Shown in pieces: positions 1 to 6,007 of a stretch of DNA of 8,604 nt. The first letter of the stretch is position 1. The number at the start of each line of letters is the position of its first letter. Under the pieces are notes generated by a model that was given only the letters and a program-made list of their open reading frames with translations, searched no databases and had not been told where the DNA came from. A program made the position numbers and the translations under genes. This stretch comes from an uncultured Rhodanobacteraceae bacterium (lineage in GTDB: Bacteria > Pseudomonadota > Gammaproteobacteria > Xanthomonadales > Rhodanobacteraceae), in assembly GCA_937902695.1 (NCBI GenBank), contig CALFNI010000216.1, positions 1 through 8,604 on the forward strand, read 5' to 3'.

Positions 1-1
1 C

Positions 2-643
2 TGCCGCGGCCATGGCCGCGTGCGCATGCAGAACGGCATCTTCTCGATCCAGCAGTCGTGTCCGCATTGCGCCGGCACCGGCAAGGTCATCGCCAATCCG
101 TGCGCGGAATGCAGCGGCGAAGGCCGCGTCGAGGACGACCGCACGCTCTCGGTGAAGATACCGGCCGGCGTCGACACCGGCGATCGCATCCGCCTCAGCG
201 GGCAGGGCGAGGCGGGACCTTCCGGCTCGCCGTCGGGCGATCTCTACGTCGAGGTCCGCGTGCGCGAGCATCCGATCTTCAGGCGCGACGGCGACGACCT
301 TCATTGCGAAGTGCCGATCCGCTTCGCGCAGGCCGCGCTCGGCGCGTCGCTCGCGGTGCCGACGCTCGACGGCGAAGCGAGCATCTCGATTCCGGCCGAG
401 ACCCAGACCGGCAAGTTGTTCAAGCTGCGCGGCAAGGGCGTCAAGTCGGTGCGCACCGGGCGCACGGGCGATCTTCTCTGCCACGTCGTCATCGAGACGC
501 CGGTCAAGCTGACGCGCGAGCAGCGCGACTTGCTGCAGCAGTTCGAGGCGACATTCGAAGGCGAGCGCGGCGCGGCGCATTCGCCGATGTCGAGCTCGTG
601 GCTCGACGGGGTCAAGCGGTTCTGGGAGCGCGTGACCTCGTGA
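2..643 (+). CDS. dnaJ: Chaperone protein DnaJ, C-terminal part (5' end outside window)
   Basis: Co-chaperone of DnaK: DnaJ delivers unfolded clients and stimulates DnaK ATP hydrolysis in the cytoplasm. The reading frame is open from the window edge, so the J domain, the Gly/Phe region and the first zinc-finger repeats lie upstream; 213 residues are visible. The zinc-finger region shows the tail of one CxxCxGxG repeat (CRGHG at residues 1-5), then CPHCAGTG (20-27) and CAECSGEG (34-41). These are followed by the typical client-binding C-terminal domains, with the signatures [53 protein letters not shown] and [13 protein letters not shown]. The ending [16 protein letters not shown] matches the SFFDGVKKFFDDLT-type end of E. 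coli DnaJ, so the C-terminus is complete. dapB starts 30 bases downstream on the same strand, the order known from xanthomonads. The family assignment is essentially certain. Confidence 0.97.
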   Translation, partial: CRGHGRVRMQNGIFSIQQSCPHCAGTGKVIANPCAECSGEGRVEDDRTLSVKIPAGVDTGDRIRLSGQGEAGPSGSPSGDLYVEVRVREHPIFRRDGDDLHCEVPIRFAQAALGASLAVPTLDGEASISIPAETQTGKLFKLRGKGVKSVRTGRTGDLLCHVVIETPVKLTREQRDLLQQFEATFEGERGAAHSPMSSSWLDGVKRFWERVTS

Positions 644-673
644 TTCGTCGTCCACCGTAGGCGGGAGTCGCGA

Positions 674-1465
674 ATGAATCCAGTTGTTCCGATCGCCGTC
701 TACGGCGCCGGTGGCCGCATGGGCCAGGCGGTGCTGCGCCTGGCGTTCGACGACCCGCGCGTCGCGGTCGTCGCTGCGATCGTCCGCGAGGGGGCGGCGG
801 AGATCGACGCGCGGCTGCGCGACAGGTCCGCGGACGTCGTCCGTTACACGACGACGCTGGACGCATCGGCCGCGCCGGCCGTCCTGATCGATTTCAGCGT
901 CGCGGGCGCGTTCGACGATGCGCTCGCGCTCGCGCTCGGGCGACGCATCGCCTTCGTCAGCGGCACGACGGGACTTTCAGAGCACCAGCATGCGGCCCTG
1001 CGCGATGCATCGAAGACGATCGCCGTGCTCTCGAGCGCGAACTTCAGCATCGGCGTCGCGGTGCTCGACCGGCTCGTGCGCGATGCGGCGCGCGCGCTGG
1101 AGGAGTGGGATTGCGAGATCGTCGAGGCGCACCACCGCCACAAGAAGGATGCGCCGTCGGGCACGGCGCTCGCGCTCGGCCGCGCGGTCGCCGATGCGCG
1201 CGGCGTCGATTTCGGGCACGTCGCCGAACACGCGCGCGCGACGGGCGCCAGGGAGGATGCATCGGCGATCGGGTTCGCGTCCGTGCGCGCCGGCGACATC
1301 GTCGGCGAGCACACGGTGCTCTTCGCGGGCCGGGGCGAGCGCGTCGAGCTCGTGCACCGCGCGACCGACCGCACGATCTTCGCCCGGGGCGCCTTGCGCG
1401 CGGCGGCGTGGATCGCGGGCCGCCCCGCGGGCACGTACGCGTTGTCGGACATGATCGGCGCATAG
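674..1465 (+). CDS. dapB: 4-hydroxy-tetrahydrodipicolinate reductase (DapB)
   Basis: Cytoplasmic NAD(P)H-dependent reductase of the diaminopimelate/lysine pathway; it reduces the product of DapA to tetrahydrodipicolinate. The 263 residues are slightly fewer than the 273 of E. coli DapB. Visible motifs are the dinucleotide-binding loop GAGGRMG (11-17), DFS (73-75), GTTG (97-100), SANFSIGV (121-128), the catalytic stretch EAHHRHKKDAPSGTA (151-165; His153, His154 and Lys157 correspond to E. coli His159, His160 and Lys163) and FASVRAGDIVGEHTV (201-215). The E. coli Glu38 that contacts the NADH ribose is Val37 here, followed by Arg38. As I recall, xanthomonad enzymes are similar, and the change may favour NADPH. 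The ATG start is supported by GGGAG at 663-667, six bases upstream. It probably shares a transcript with dnaJ. No carA follows within the window. Confidence 0.97.
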   Translation: MNPVVPIAVYGAGGRMGQAVLRLAFDDPRVAVVAAIVREGAAEIDARLRDRSADVVRYTTTLDASAAPAVLIDFSVAGAFDDALALALGRRIAFVSGTTGLSEHQHAALRDASKTIAVLSSANFSIGVAVLDRLVRDAARALEEWDCEIVEAHHRHKKDAPSGTALALGRAVADARGVDFGHVAEHARATGAREDASAIGFASVRAGDIVGEHTVLFAGRGERVELVHRATDRTIFARGALRAAAWIAGRPAGTYALSDMIGA

Positions 1466-1544
1466 GGCCGCGCGTTCCGGGCCCATCCAGCGCGCACGCG
1501 CAACGGCGGCGGTTGCCGATTCGTGGATTCAGACTTTACGTCTC

Positions 1545-1576
1545 CTTTACGTGCGGTTTCCCTTACGTGCGGTTTC
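1545..1576 (+). repeat. Tandem 16-base direct repeat with TTACGTGCGGTTTC core
   Basis: Two adjacent copies, CTTTACGTGCGGTTTC at 1545-1560 and CCTTACGTGCGGTTTC at 1561-1576, differ at one base. A shorter third match (CTTTACGT) lies at 1534-1541. The copies stand about 265-295 bases upstream of the secreted-protein start, in the only non-coding DNA before it. They could be tandem binding sites for a regulator or a simple duplication; no known operator is recognised. Confidence 0.6.
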
Positions 1577-1695
1577 GTGACCTCCGCAGCGCGGCAGCGA
1601 TGCGCCGATTGATTTGTGGACGCGGGCGTATCACTATCCGCCACCAGACTGATTTCACGATCGGTCCTGGGGCTCAAAGCTCTCAGGGGGCGTTC

Positions 1696-1724
1696 TTCCG
1701 ACCCGGGATCTACCTCAGCATAAC
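1696..1724 (+). promoter_or_regulatory. Weak candidate sigma-70 promoter before the secreted-protein gene
   Basis: TTCCGA (1696-1701) and CATAAC (1719-1724) are 17 bases apart, matching the -35 and -10 consensus at 3 and 4 of 6 positions. Transcription would begin near 1731 and give a leader of roughly 110 bases. An alternative pair, TTGATT (1609-1614) with CACTAT (1632-1637), also has 17-base spacing and a poorer -10. Neither is strong. Some promoter is expected because the downstream gene is 375 bases from dapB. Confidence 0.22.
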
Positions 1725-1825
1725 TGGCTGATCCGCGTACGTGTGTGGCCGCCGTGCCAACGGTCGCCGCACGCGATGTGGACCAGCCGCGTGTGCGATT
1801 CGCGTATCGATTCTTGCTCAAGCGC

Positions 1826-1836
1826 AAGGGGAAGGG
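1826..1836 (+). promoter_or_regulatory. Ribosome-binding site that sets the secreted-protein start
   Basis: The purine-rich run AAGGGGAAGGG ends four bases before the ATG at 1841. It is the only good Shine-Dalgarno sequence near the 5' end of this frame. It favours 1841, directly at a signal peptide, over the GTG at 1745. Confidence 0.75.
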
Positions 1837-1840
1837 ACTG

Positions 1841-4800
1841 ATGAAGCTCAAGAAACACGTTGGCGTCATAGTGGCGTCCATGCTGGCGTTCGGCAGCGCG
1901 GCGACCGTTGCAGTCGCATCGCCGGCGACCCAGGATCCGATCGCCGTCGGAAATAACGGCATGCTGATGGGAACGTCGTATCAGAACGACGTATCGCTGC
2001 CGCTCTACTACCTGCCGTCGCGCGACATCGACCAGGACGCGGATCACAAAGAGGGTCCGGAAAACCCCAGCATCGACACCGGCCACAGGGACAGCCCCGA
2101 TCCAGTCATCCAGCACACGAAGGCGCCGGATCCGCTGATTCCGAGCCCGATCCTCAGCTTCAACGGCATCCCGTTCCCCGGCGTCGGTTGCAACTGCGCG
2201 CCGCCTGACACGAACGGCGAAGTCGGCGAGACGCAGTACGTCCAGATGGTCAACGAAGGCTTCCAGGTCTTCGACAAGGCGACCGGCAATTCGATCCTCG
2301 GGCCGCAGAGCATCACCTCGGTCTGGGCCGGCTTCGGCGGCGTTTGCGAGAACTCAGGCGACGGCGATCCCGTCGTGCTGTACGACCAGATCGCCAACCG
2401 CTGGCTGATCAGCCAGTTCGCAGGCGCGAGCATCCCGACCGACGAGTGCATCGCGGTCTCGACGACGAGCGATGCGACCGGCACCTGGAACCGCTATGCG
2501 TTCCATCTCGGCTCGAGCTTCTTCGATTACCCGCATCTCTCGGTGTGGTCCGACGGCTACTACATGGCCGACAACGTGTTCAACTCGTCGGGCACCGCGC
2601 GCCTGGGCCCGCAGGCCTTCGCGTTCGATCGCAACGCGATGCTTGCCGGCACGCCGGCAACGTTCGTGACGCCGGGCATCACCGGCGGCTCGAGCGAGAA
2701 CTACTTCCTTCCCGCTGACATCGAAGGCCAGAACCTTCCGCCAGCCGGATCGCCGGCGCCGTTCGTCGAGTTCCCGGGCACGGGCACGTACAAGACCTAC
2801 AAGTTCCACGTCGACTTCGCGACGCCGGCCAATTCGACGTTCACGCTGTTCGGCGCGCCGGCGGCCGCTGGCTTCACGCAGCTCTGCCCCGGCAACCGCG
2901 CGTGCGTTCCGCAGCTCGGCGGCACGGGCAGCAACGCCGTCGATGGTCTCGGCGACCGCCTGATGTTCCGGCTCACCTACCGCAACTTCGGCGACCACGA
3001 GTCGATCGTCGGCAACCACTCGGTGAAGGCCGGCACGCCCGCGGGCATTCGCTGGTTCGAGCTTCGCGGAATTTCGAGCGGCACGTACGCCGTGTTCCAG
3101 GAAAGCACGTATTCGCCGGACAGCGACTGGCGCTGGATGGCTTCGACGACGATGGATTCGGCCGGCAATATCGCGGTCGGCTTCAATGCGTCGAGCTCGA
3201 CGATCAACCCGCAGCTGCGTTACGCGGGCCGTCTCTCGACCGATCCTCTGAACCAGCTCGCGCAGGGCGAGGCGCATCTCTTCGACGGCGCCGGAAGCCA
3301 GACCGGAACGGGCAATCGCTGGGGCGACTACAGCGCGCTGACCCTCGACCCGGTCGACGACTGCACGTTCTGGTACACGAGCGAGTACTACGCGTCGACG
3401 AGCCAGTTCAACTGGCGCACGCGCATCGGCAGCTTCAAGTTCGCCGAGTGCGGCACGCCCGGCTTCACGCTGAGCGCAACGCCGCCTGAAGTCGCGGTCT
3501 GCGCCGGCACGCCGGCATCGTTCAACGTCGCCGTCGGCTCGGTGGCCAGCTTCGACAGCCCCGTCACGCTCGCCGCGACCGGCAACCCGTCGCCGACGAC
3601 CGCGACGTTCAGCCCGAATCCGGTGCCGACGCTGCCGGGCTCGAGCACGCTCACGATCGCCAACACCGGCGGTGCGGCGGCAGGCTCGTATCCGATCACG
3701 ATCAACGGCACCGCGAGCGGCGCGTCGAGCGAAAGCACGAGCGCCACGCTCGATGTGTTCGTCGGCACGCCCGGTGCGCCGACGCTGACCGGTCCGTCCA
3801 ACGGCGCGACCAACGTGCCGACGCGTCCGACGTTCACCTGGACCGGCAGCAACACGAGCAGCTACACGATCGACGTGGCGACCGATTCGTCGTTCACGAA
3901 CATCGTCTACACCAAAACCGTCGCCGGCACGACCGACACGCCGAACGTCGATCTCCAGTCGAACACGCAGTTCTTCTGGCGCGTCAGTGCGTCGAACACG
4001 TGCGGTGCGGGCGGCGTCTCGTCGACGTTCTCGTTCACGACCGTGGCGCAGGCGGGCGATTGCTCGGCCGGCACCACGCCGGTCGCGCTCTACACGTATG
4101 GCTTCGAGTCGGGCCTCAATGGCTGGACCCTCGGCAGCGGCAGCACGGGCAACACGTGGGCCGACAACACGACGACCGTCCACAGCGGCGCGCACTCGTA
4201 CCACGCCACCGATCCCGACGCGATCAGCGACCAGCGCTTCGTGTCGCCGGCGATCGTGCTGCCCAACGGGCAGGATCCGCTGACGCTGCAGTTCTGGCAC
4301 AAGCGCGACATCGAGCAGCAGGATGCGACCGACTGCTACGACGCCGGCATCATCGAGATCTCGACGGATAACGGCGCCAACTGGACGCAGCTCGACGGCT
4401 CCGATCTCCTGACCGATCCGTACGACGGCGTGGTCTCCGATCAGTTCGGCAATCCGCTCGCCGGCCTCAACGCCTATTGCGGCGTGAAGGACTGGACCGA
4501 CTCGATCGTCGACGTCAGCATCTACAGCGGCGACACGGTGCAGTTCCGCTATCGCCTCGCTTCGGACGAGTCGGTCGGCCACGACGGCTGGTACCTCGAC
4601 GACGTCAAGGTGCAGAGCTGCTCGAACGGCGCCGCGACGCACGTCGTCACGCCGGTTGCCGGCACGGGCGGCTCGATCATCCCGTCGACGCCGCAGACCG
4701 TCACCGACGGCTCGACGATCGCGTTCACGGTCACACCGGATTCGGGCTTCTCGATCGACACCGTCACCGGTTGCGGCGGCAGTCTCGCCGGCAACACGTA

Positions 4801-5344
4801 CACGACGGCGCCGATCACGGCCGACTGCACGGTCAACGCGACGTTCGTCGCCGAAGGCGATGTCACGGCGACGCTCTCCGACGGCCGCACGATGGCGAAG
4901 TACGGGCAGACCCTGACCTACACGCTCACGATCACGAATGCGGGCGCGAGCGCGGTCAGCGGCGTCAACGTCAGCCAGGCCTTCCCGGCCGAGCTCGACC
5001 TCTCGACGGCGACGTGGACCTGCAACGCCGGCGGCGGCACCTGCACGGCCAGCGGCACCGGCGCGCTCAGCGATACGGGCGTGGTCGTTCCGGCAGCCGG
5101 TGCGGTGACGTACACGCTGACGGCGACTGTCCTCGATTCGTCGACGGCGGGCCAGGTCGACAACGAAGTCACCGTGACGACCGGTTCCGGCAGCCACAAC
5201 GCCGGCGACATCGACACGCTCGTGCTCTTCCGCGCCGGCTTCGAGAACGGCGACGACGGCGGCAACATCGTCGCGACGGCGCCGGCTGCCCACGGGCAGG
5301 CGGTGACGACGACGGCGAAGAAGGCGTCGAAGTCGAAGAAGTAA
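1841..5344 (+). CDS. Large exported modular protein of unknown function with C-terminal GFE tail
   Basis: 1167 residues. Residues 1-27 form a Sec signal peptide: basic MKLKKH, a hydrophobic core, then a likely cut near AVA-SPA. Residues 100-537 form a large region of unknown function whose motifs resemble propeller blades: CNCAPPDTNGEVGE (117-130), NEGFQVFDKATG (138-149), DPVVLYDQIANRWLISQF (176-193), DWRWMASTTMDSAGNIAVGF (429-448) and RWGDYSALTLDPVDDCTFWY (493-512). I have seen such wording in other bacterial secreted proteins; no catalytic site is evident. Next come an Ig-like segment (542-640), an FN3-like module (645-735), a jelly-roll domain like those of MAM or immune-inhibitor-A proteins (748-928, starting YTYGFESGLNGW and ending GWYLDDVKV), an InlB-B-like repeat (931-1003) and a DUF11-like module (1006-1115). 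The tail has LFRAGFENGDD (1129-1139) and a Lys-rich end (AKKASKSKK). Its 18 cysteines, several closely spaced, suit disulfides outside the cytoplasm. An adhesin or surface protein is possible; function is not established. Confidence 0.9.
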   Translation: MKLKKHVGVIVASMLAFGSAATVAVASPATQDPIAVGNNGMLMGTSYQNDVSLPLYYLPSRDIDQDADHKEGPENPSIDTGHRDSPDPVIQHTKAPDPLIPSPILSFNGIPFPGVGCNCAPPDTNGEVGETQYVQMVNEGFQVFDKATGNSILGPQSITSVWAGFGGVCENSGDGDPVVLYDQIANRWLISQFAGASIPTDECIAVSTTSDATGTWNRYAFHLGSSFFDYPHLSVWSDGYYMADNVFNSSGTARLGPQAFAFDRNAMLAGTPATFVTPGITGGSSENYFLPADIEGQNLPPAGSPAPFVEFPGTGTYKTYKFHVDFATPANSTFTLFGAPAAAGFTQLCPGNRACVPQLGGTGSNAVDGLGDRLMFRLTYRNFGDHESIVGNHSVKAGTPAGIRWFELRGISSGTYAVFQESTYSPDSDWRWMASTTMDSAGNIAVGFNASSSTINPQLRYAGRLSTDPLNQLAQGEAHLFDGAGSQTGTGNRWGDYSALTLDPVDDCTFWYTSEYYASTSQFNWRTRIGSFKFAECGTPGFTLSATPPEVAVCAGTPASFNVAVGSVASFDSPVTLAATGNPSPTTATFSPNPVPTLPGSSTLTIANTGGAAAGSYPITINGTASGASSESTSATLDVFVGTPGAPTLTGPSNGATNVPTRPTFTWTGSNTSSYTIDVATDSSFTNIVYTKTVAGTTDTPNVDLQSNTQFFWRVSASNTCGAGGVSSTFSFTTVAQAGDCSAGTTPVALYTYGFESGLNGWTLGSGSTGNTWADNTTTVHSGAHSYHATDPDAISDQRFVSPAIVLPNGQDPLTLQFWHKRDIEQQDATDCYDAGIIEISTDNGANWTQLDGSDLLTDPYDGVVSDQFGNPLAGLNAYCGVKDWTDSIVDVSIYSGDTVQFRYRLASDESVGHDGWYLDDVKVQSCSNGAATHVVTPVAGTGGSIIPSTPQTVTDGSTIAFTVTPDSGFSIDTVTGCGGSLAGNTYTTAPITADCTVNATFVAEGDVTATLSDGRTMAKYGQTLTYTLTITNAGASAVSGVNVSQAFPAELDLSTATWTCNAGGGTCTASGTGALSDTGVVVPAAGAVTYTLTATVLDSSTAGQVDNEVTVTTGSGSHNAGDIDTLVLFRAGFENGDDGGNIVATAPAAHGQAVTTTAKKASKSKK

Positions 5345-5370
5345 GCGCGAAGACACGTGTGTTTTGTGTT

Positions 5371-5405
5371 GCGGCCGGGCAGCGATGCCCGGCCGCTTTG
5401 TTTTT
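5371..5405 (+). terminator. Strong intrinsic terminator of the secreted-protein gene
   Basis: GCGGCCGGGC (5371-5380) pairs perfectly with GCCCGGCCGC (5387-5396) around an AGCGAT loop, and TTTGTTTTT follows (5397-5405). It begins 26 bases after the stop codon at 5342-5344. The opposite strand lacks a T run after the stem, so it should act only on plus-strand transcripts. Confidence 0.92.
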
Positions 5406-5484
5406 GGGGTTTGCGTTCCATCGGCTGGGCGGGGAAGTGCCGGTTCGGCGCCAAAGGAAAAGCGGAGGCGCGGCAGTATTTCTT

Positions 5485-5523
5485 CTCCCCTCTCCCGCTC
5501 GCGAAAGAGGGCAGGGTGAGGGC
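5485..5523 (+). repeat. Degenerate CCCTCTCCCGCTCGCG...GGGTGAGGG intergenic repeat
   Basis: A pyrimidine-rich arm (CTCCCCTCTCCCGCTCGCG) is followed by AAAGAGGGCAGGGTGAGGG. CCCTCT (5488-5493) pairs with AGAGGG (5506-5511). The pattern matches an intergenic repeat often seen in xanthomonads and some betaproteobacteria, there usually with a longer GGGAGAGGG arm. Here the right arm reads GCGAAAGAGGG, so the copy looks decayed. Recognition is from memory of the motif. Confidence 0.6.
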
Positions 5524-5593
5524 AAACCGGCTCACCGTCTCAAACAAAGGCTCTTAAACCCTCTAAAGCCGCGGCGAAGGGCGGACGGACCAG

Positions 5594-5668
5594 CCGCGTG
5601 CCCCGCACGCGGGCGGCGCGAGGGATCGCGCCGATTCGGCTGCAGGCCAGGATGGCCTGTCAGCCGAA
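5594..5668 (+). repeat. Cluster of three back-to-back hairpins
   Basis: Three perfect or near-perfect inverted repeats follow each other with two-base gaps. CCGCGTGC/GCACGCGG has a three-base loop (5594-5612). GGCGCGA/TCGCGCC has a four-base loop (5615-5632). TTCGGCTG plus AGGCC pairs with GGCCT plus CAGCCGAA around AGGAT (5635-5668), with small bulges c and gt between the stem parts. A smaller hairpin CTCGCC/GGCGAG follows at 5690-5704. The arrangement resembles a composite REP/BIME-type element. No protein-coding frame explains it. Confidence 0.75.
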
Positions 5669-5727
5669 CCCGTTCGCCCGTAGCGGACGCTCGCCGCAGG
5701 CGAGGGCGCGGCGCCGAGGGTGCCGTT

Positions 5728-5783
5728 TTCTTTGGTTACTTTCTTTTGGGCAAGCAAAAAGTAACCGGGGGCCATGGATGGCC
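5728..5783 (+). repeat. GGTTACTTT palindromic intergenic repeat plus GGCCAT hairpin
   Basis: GGTTACTTT (5734-5742) pairs with AAAGTAACC (5758-5766) around a 15-base loop rich in T, G and A (CTTTTGGGCAAGCAA). A second short palindrome GGCCAT/ATGGCC follows at 5770-5783. The wording TTTTCTTTGGTTACTTTC...GCAAAAAGTAACC is that of a repeat I have met many times between genes of xanthomonads and related proteobacteria; the identification is from memory. It contributes one of the spurious FFGYFLLGKQK-type open frames. Confidence 0.7.
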
Positions 5784-5835
5784 GACGAACCACACAAGGA
5801 CGTCAGTCGGTTATCGCGAAGCGTTCAAGGCAAAC

Positions 5836-5973
5836 TGGATTCCGGCTTTCGCCGGAATGACGAGGGCCAAATGGATTCCCGCTTTCGCGGGAATGACGAA
5901 GGTCAAAATGGATTCCCGTTCCGCGGGAATGACGACGGGTCGAAATCGATTGCCGCGTCCGCGGGCATGACGA
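5836..5973 (+). repeat. Four-copy array of a palindromic GGATTCCCGC...GCGGGAATGACGA repeat
   Basis: Copies at 5836-5863, 5872-5899, 5909-5935 and 5946-5973 recur every 36-37 bases, separated by 8-10 bases of (G)GGTCAAA-like linker. Each core is an inverted repeat: ATTCCGGC-TTTC-GCCGGAAT in copy 1, ATTCCCGC-TTTC-GCGGGAAT in copy 2, ATTCCCG-TTCCG-CGGGAAT in copy 3, and a degenerate version in copy 4. Both arms changed together between copies 1 and 2. The motif resembles the widespread ATTCCC-N8-GGGAAT repeats (dRS3-like in Neisseria) that also occur in xanthomonads. On the minus strand copy 3 is followed by CCATTTTG, so the array might help end transcription of the convergent protease gene. Confidence 0.85.
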
Positions 5974-6007
5974 GGGAGAGTGATTCAGCCCAGAATGGCG
6001 GACGTGC

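Larger units (their letters stand above)
1466..1840. other. Non-coding leader between dapB and the large secreted protein
   Basis: No credible gene in 375 bases. Right after dapB a five-base-pair stem (GGGCC/GGCCC, 1465-1484) has no T run, so no convincing terminator for dapB is visible. The stretch holds a 16-base tandem repeat at 1545-1576, an imperfect hairpin at 1666-1687 (CCTGGGG pairing with CTCTCAGG through two G-T pairs) and weak promoter-like boxes. The frame of the downstream gene stays open back to a GTG at 1745. That extension would add 32 residues in front of a complete signal peptide and lacks a ribosome-binding site, so I treat 1745-1840 as untranslated. Confidence 0.7.
5406..6007. 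other. Gene-free repeat island between two convergent genes
   Basis: 602 bases between the terminator of the plus-strand secreted-protein gene and the stop codon of the minus-strand protease gene. Open frames here translate into wording typical of repeats misread as genes (RHSRESGNP, LPLAKEGRVRA, FFGYFLLGKQKVT), so no protein is called. Stretches 5406-5484 and 5524-5593 show nothing I recognise. The remainder is a mosaic of repeats and hairpins listed separately. Palindromic intergenic repeats often gather between convergent genes, where they can stabilise RNA ends, stop transcription or bind DNA proteins; no role can be assigned from sequence. Confidence 0.85.

Noticed and set aside
1465..1484. 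Terminator after dapB
   Set aside because: The stem is only five base pairs with a ten-base loop, overlaps the stop codon and has no T run.
1745..1840. Upstream GTG start for the large secreted protein
   Set aside because: It would place 32 residues ahead of an intact signal peptide and has no ribosome-binding site, while the ATG at 1841 has a strong one.
2354..5356. A 1000-residue open frame on the minus strand opposite the large secreted-protein gene
   Set aside because: Its composition is dominated by Arg, Ala, Val and Glu without motifs, as expected when the GC-biased codons of the plus-strand gene are read backwards. The plus frame has a signal peptide, domains, ribosome-binding site and terminator.
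4477..5970. A 497-residue plus-strand frame running from the secreted-protein gene through the terminator into the repeat island
   Set aside because: Its first half is an Arg-rich shadow of the true frame and its second half is translated repeats, and it crosses a strong terminator.
5836..5973. CRISPR-like array
   Set aside because: The period of 36-37 bases comes from 27-28-base repeats with only 8-10-base, similar linkers. There are no unique spacers of CRISPR length and no cas genes.
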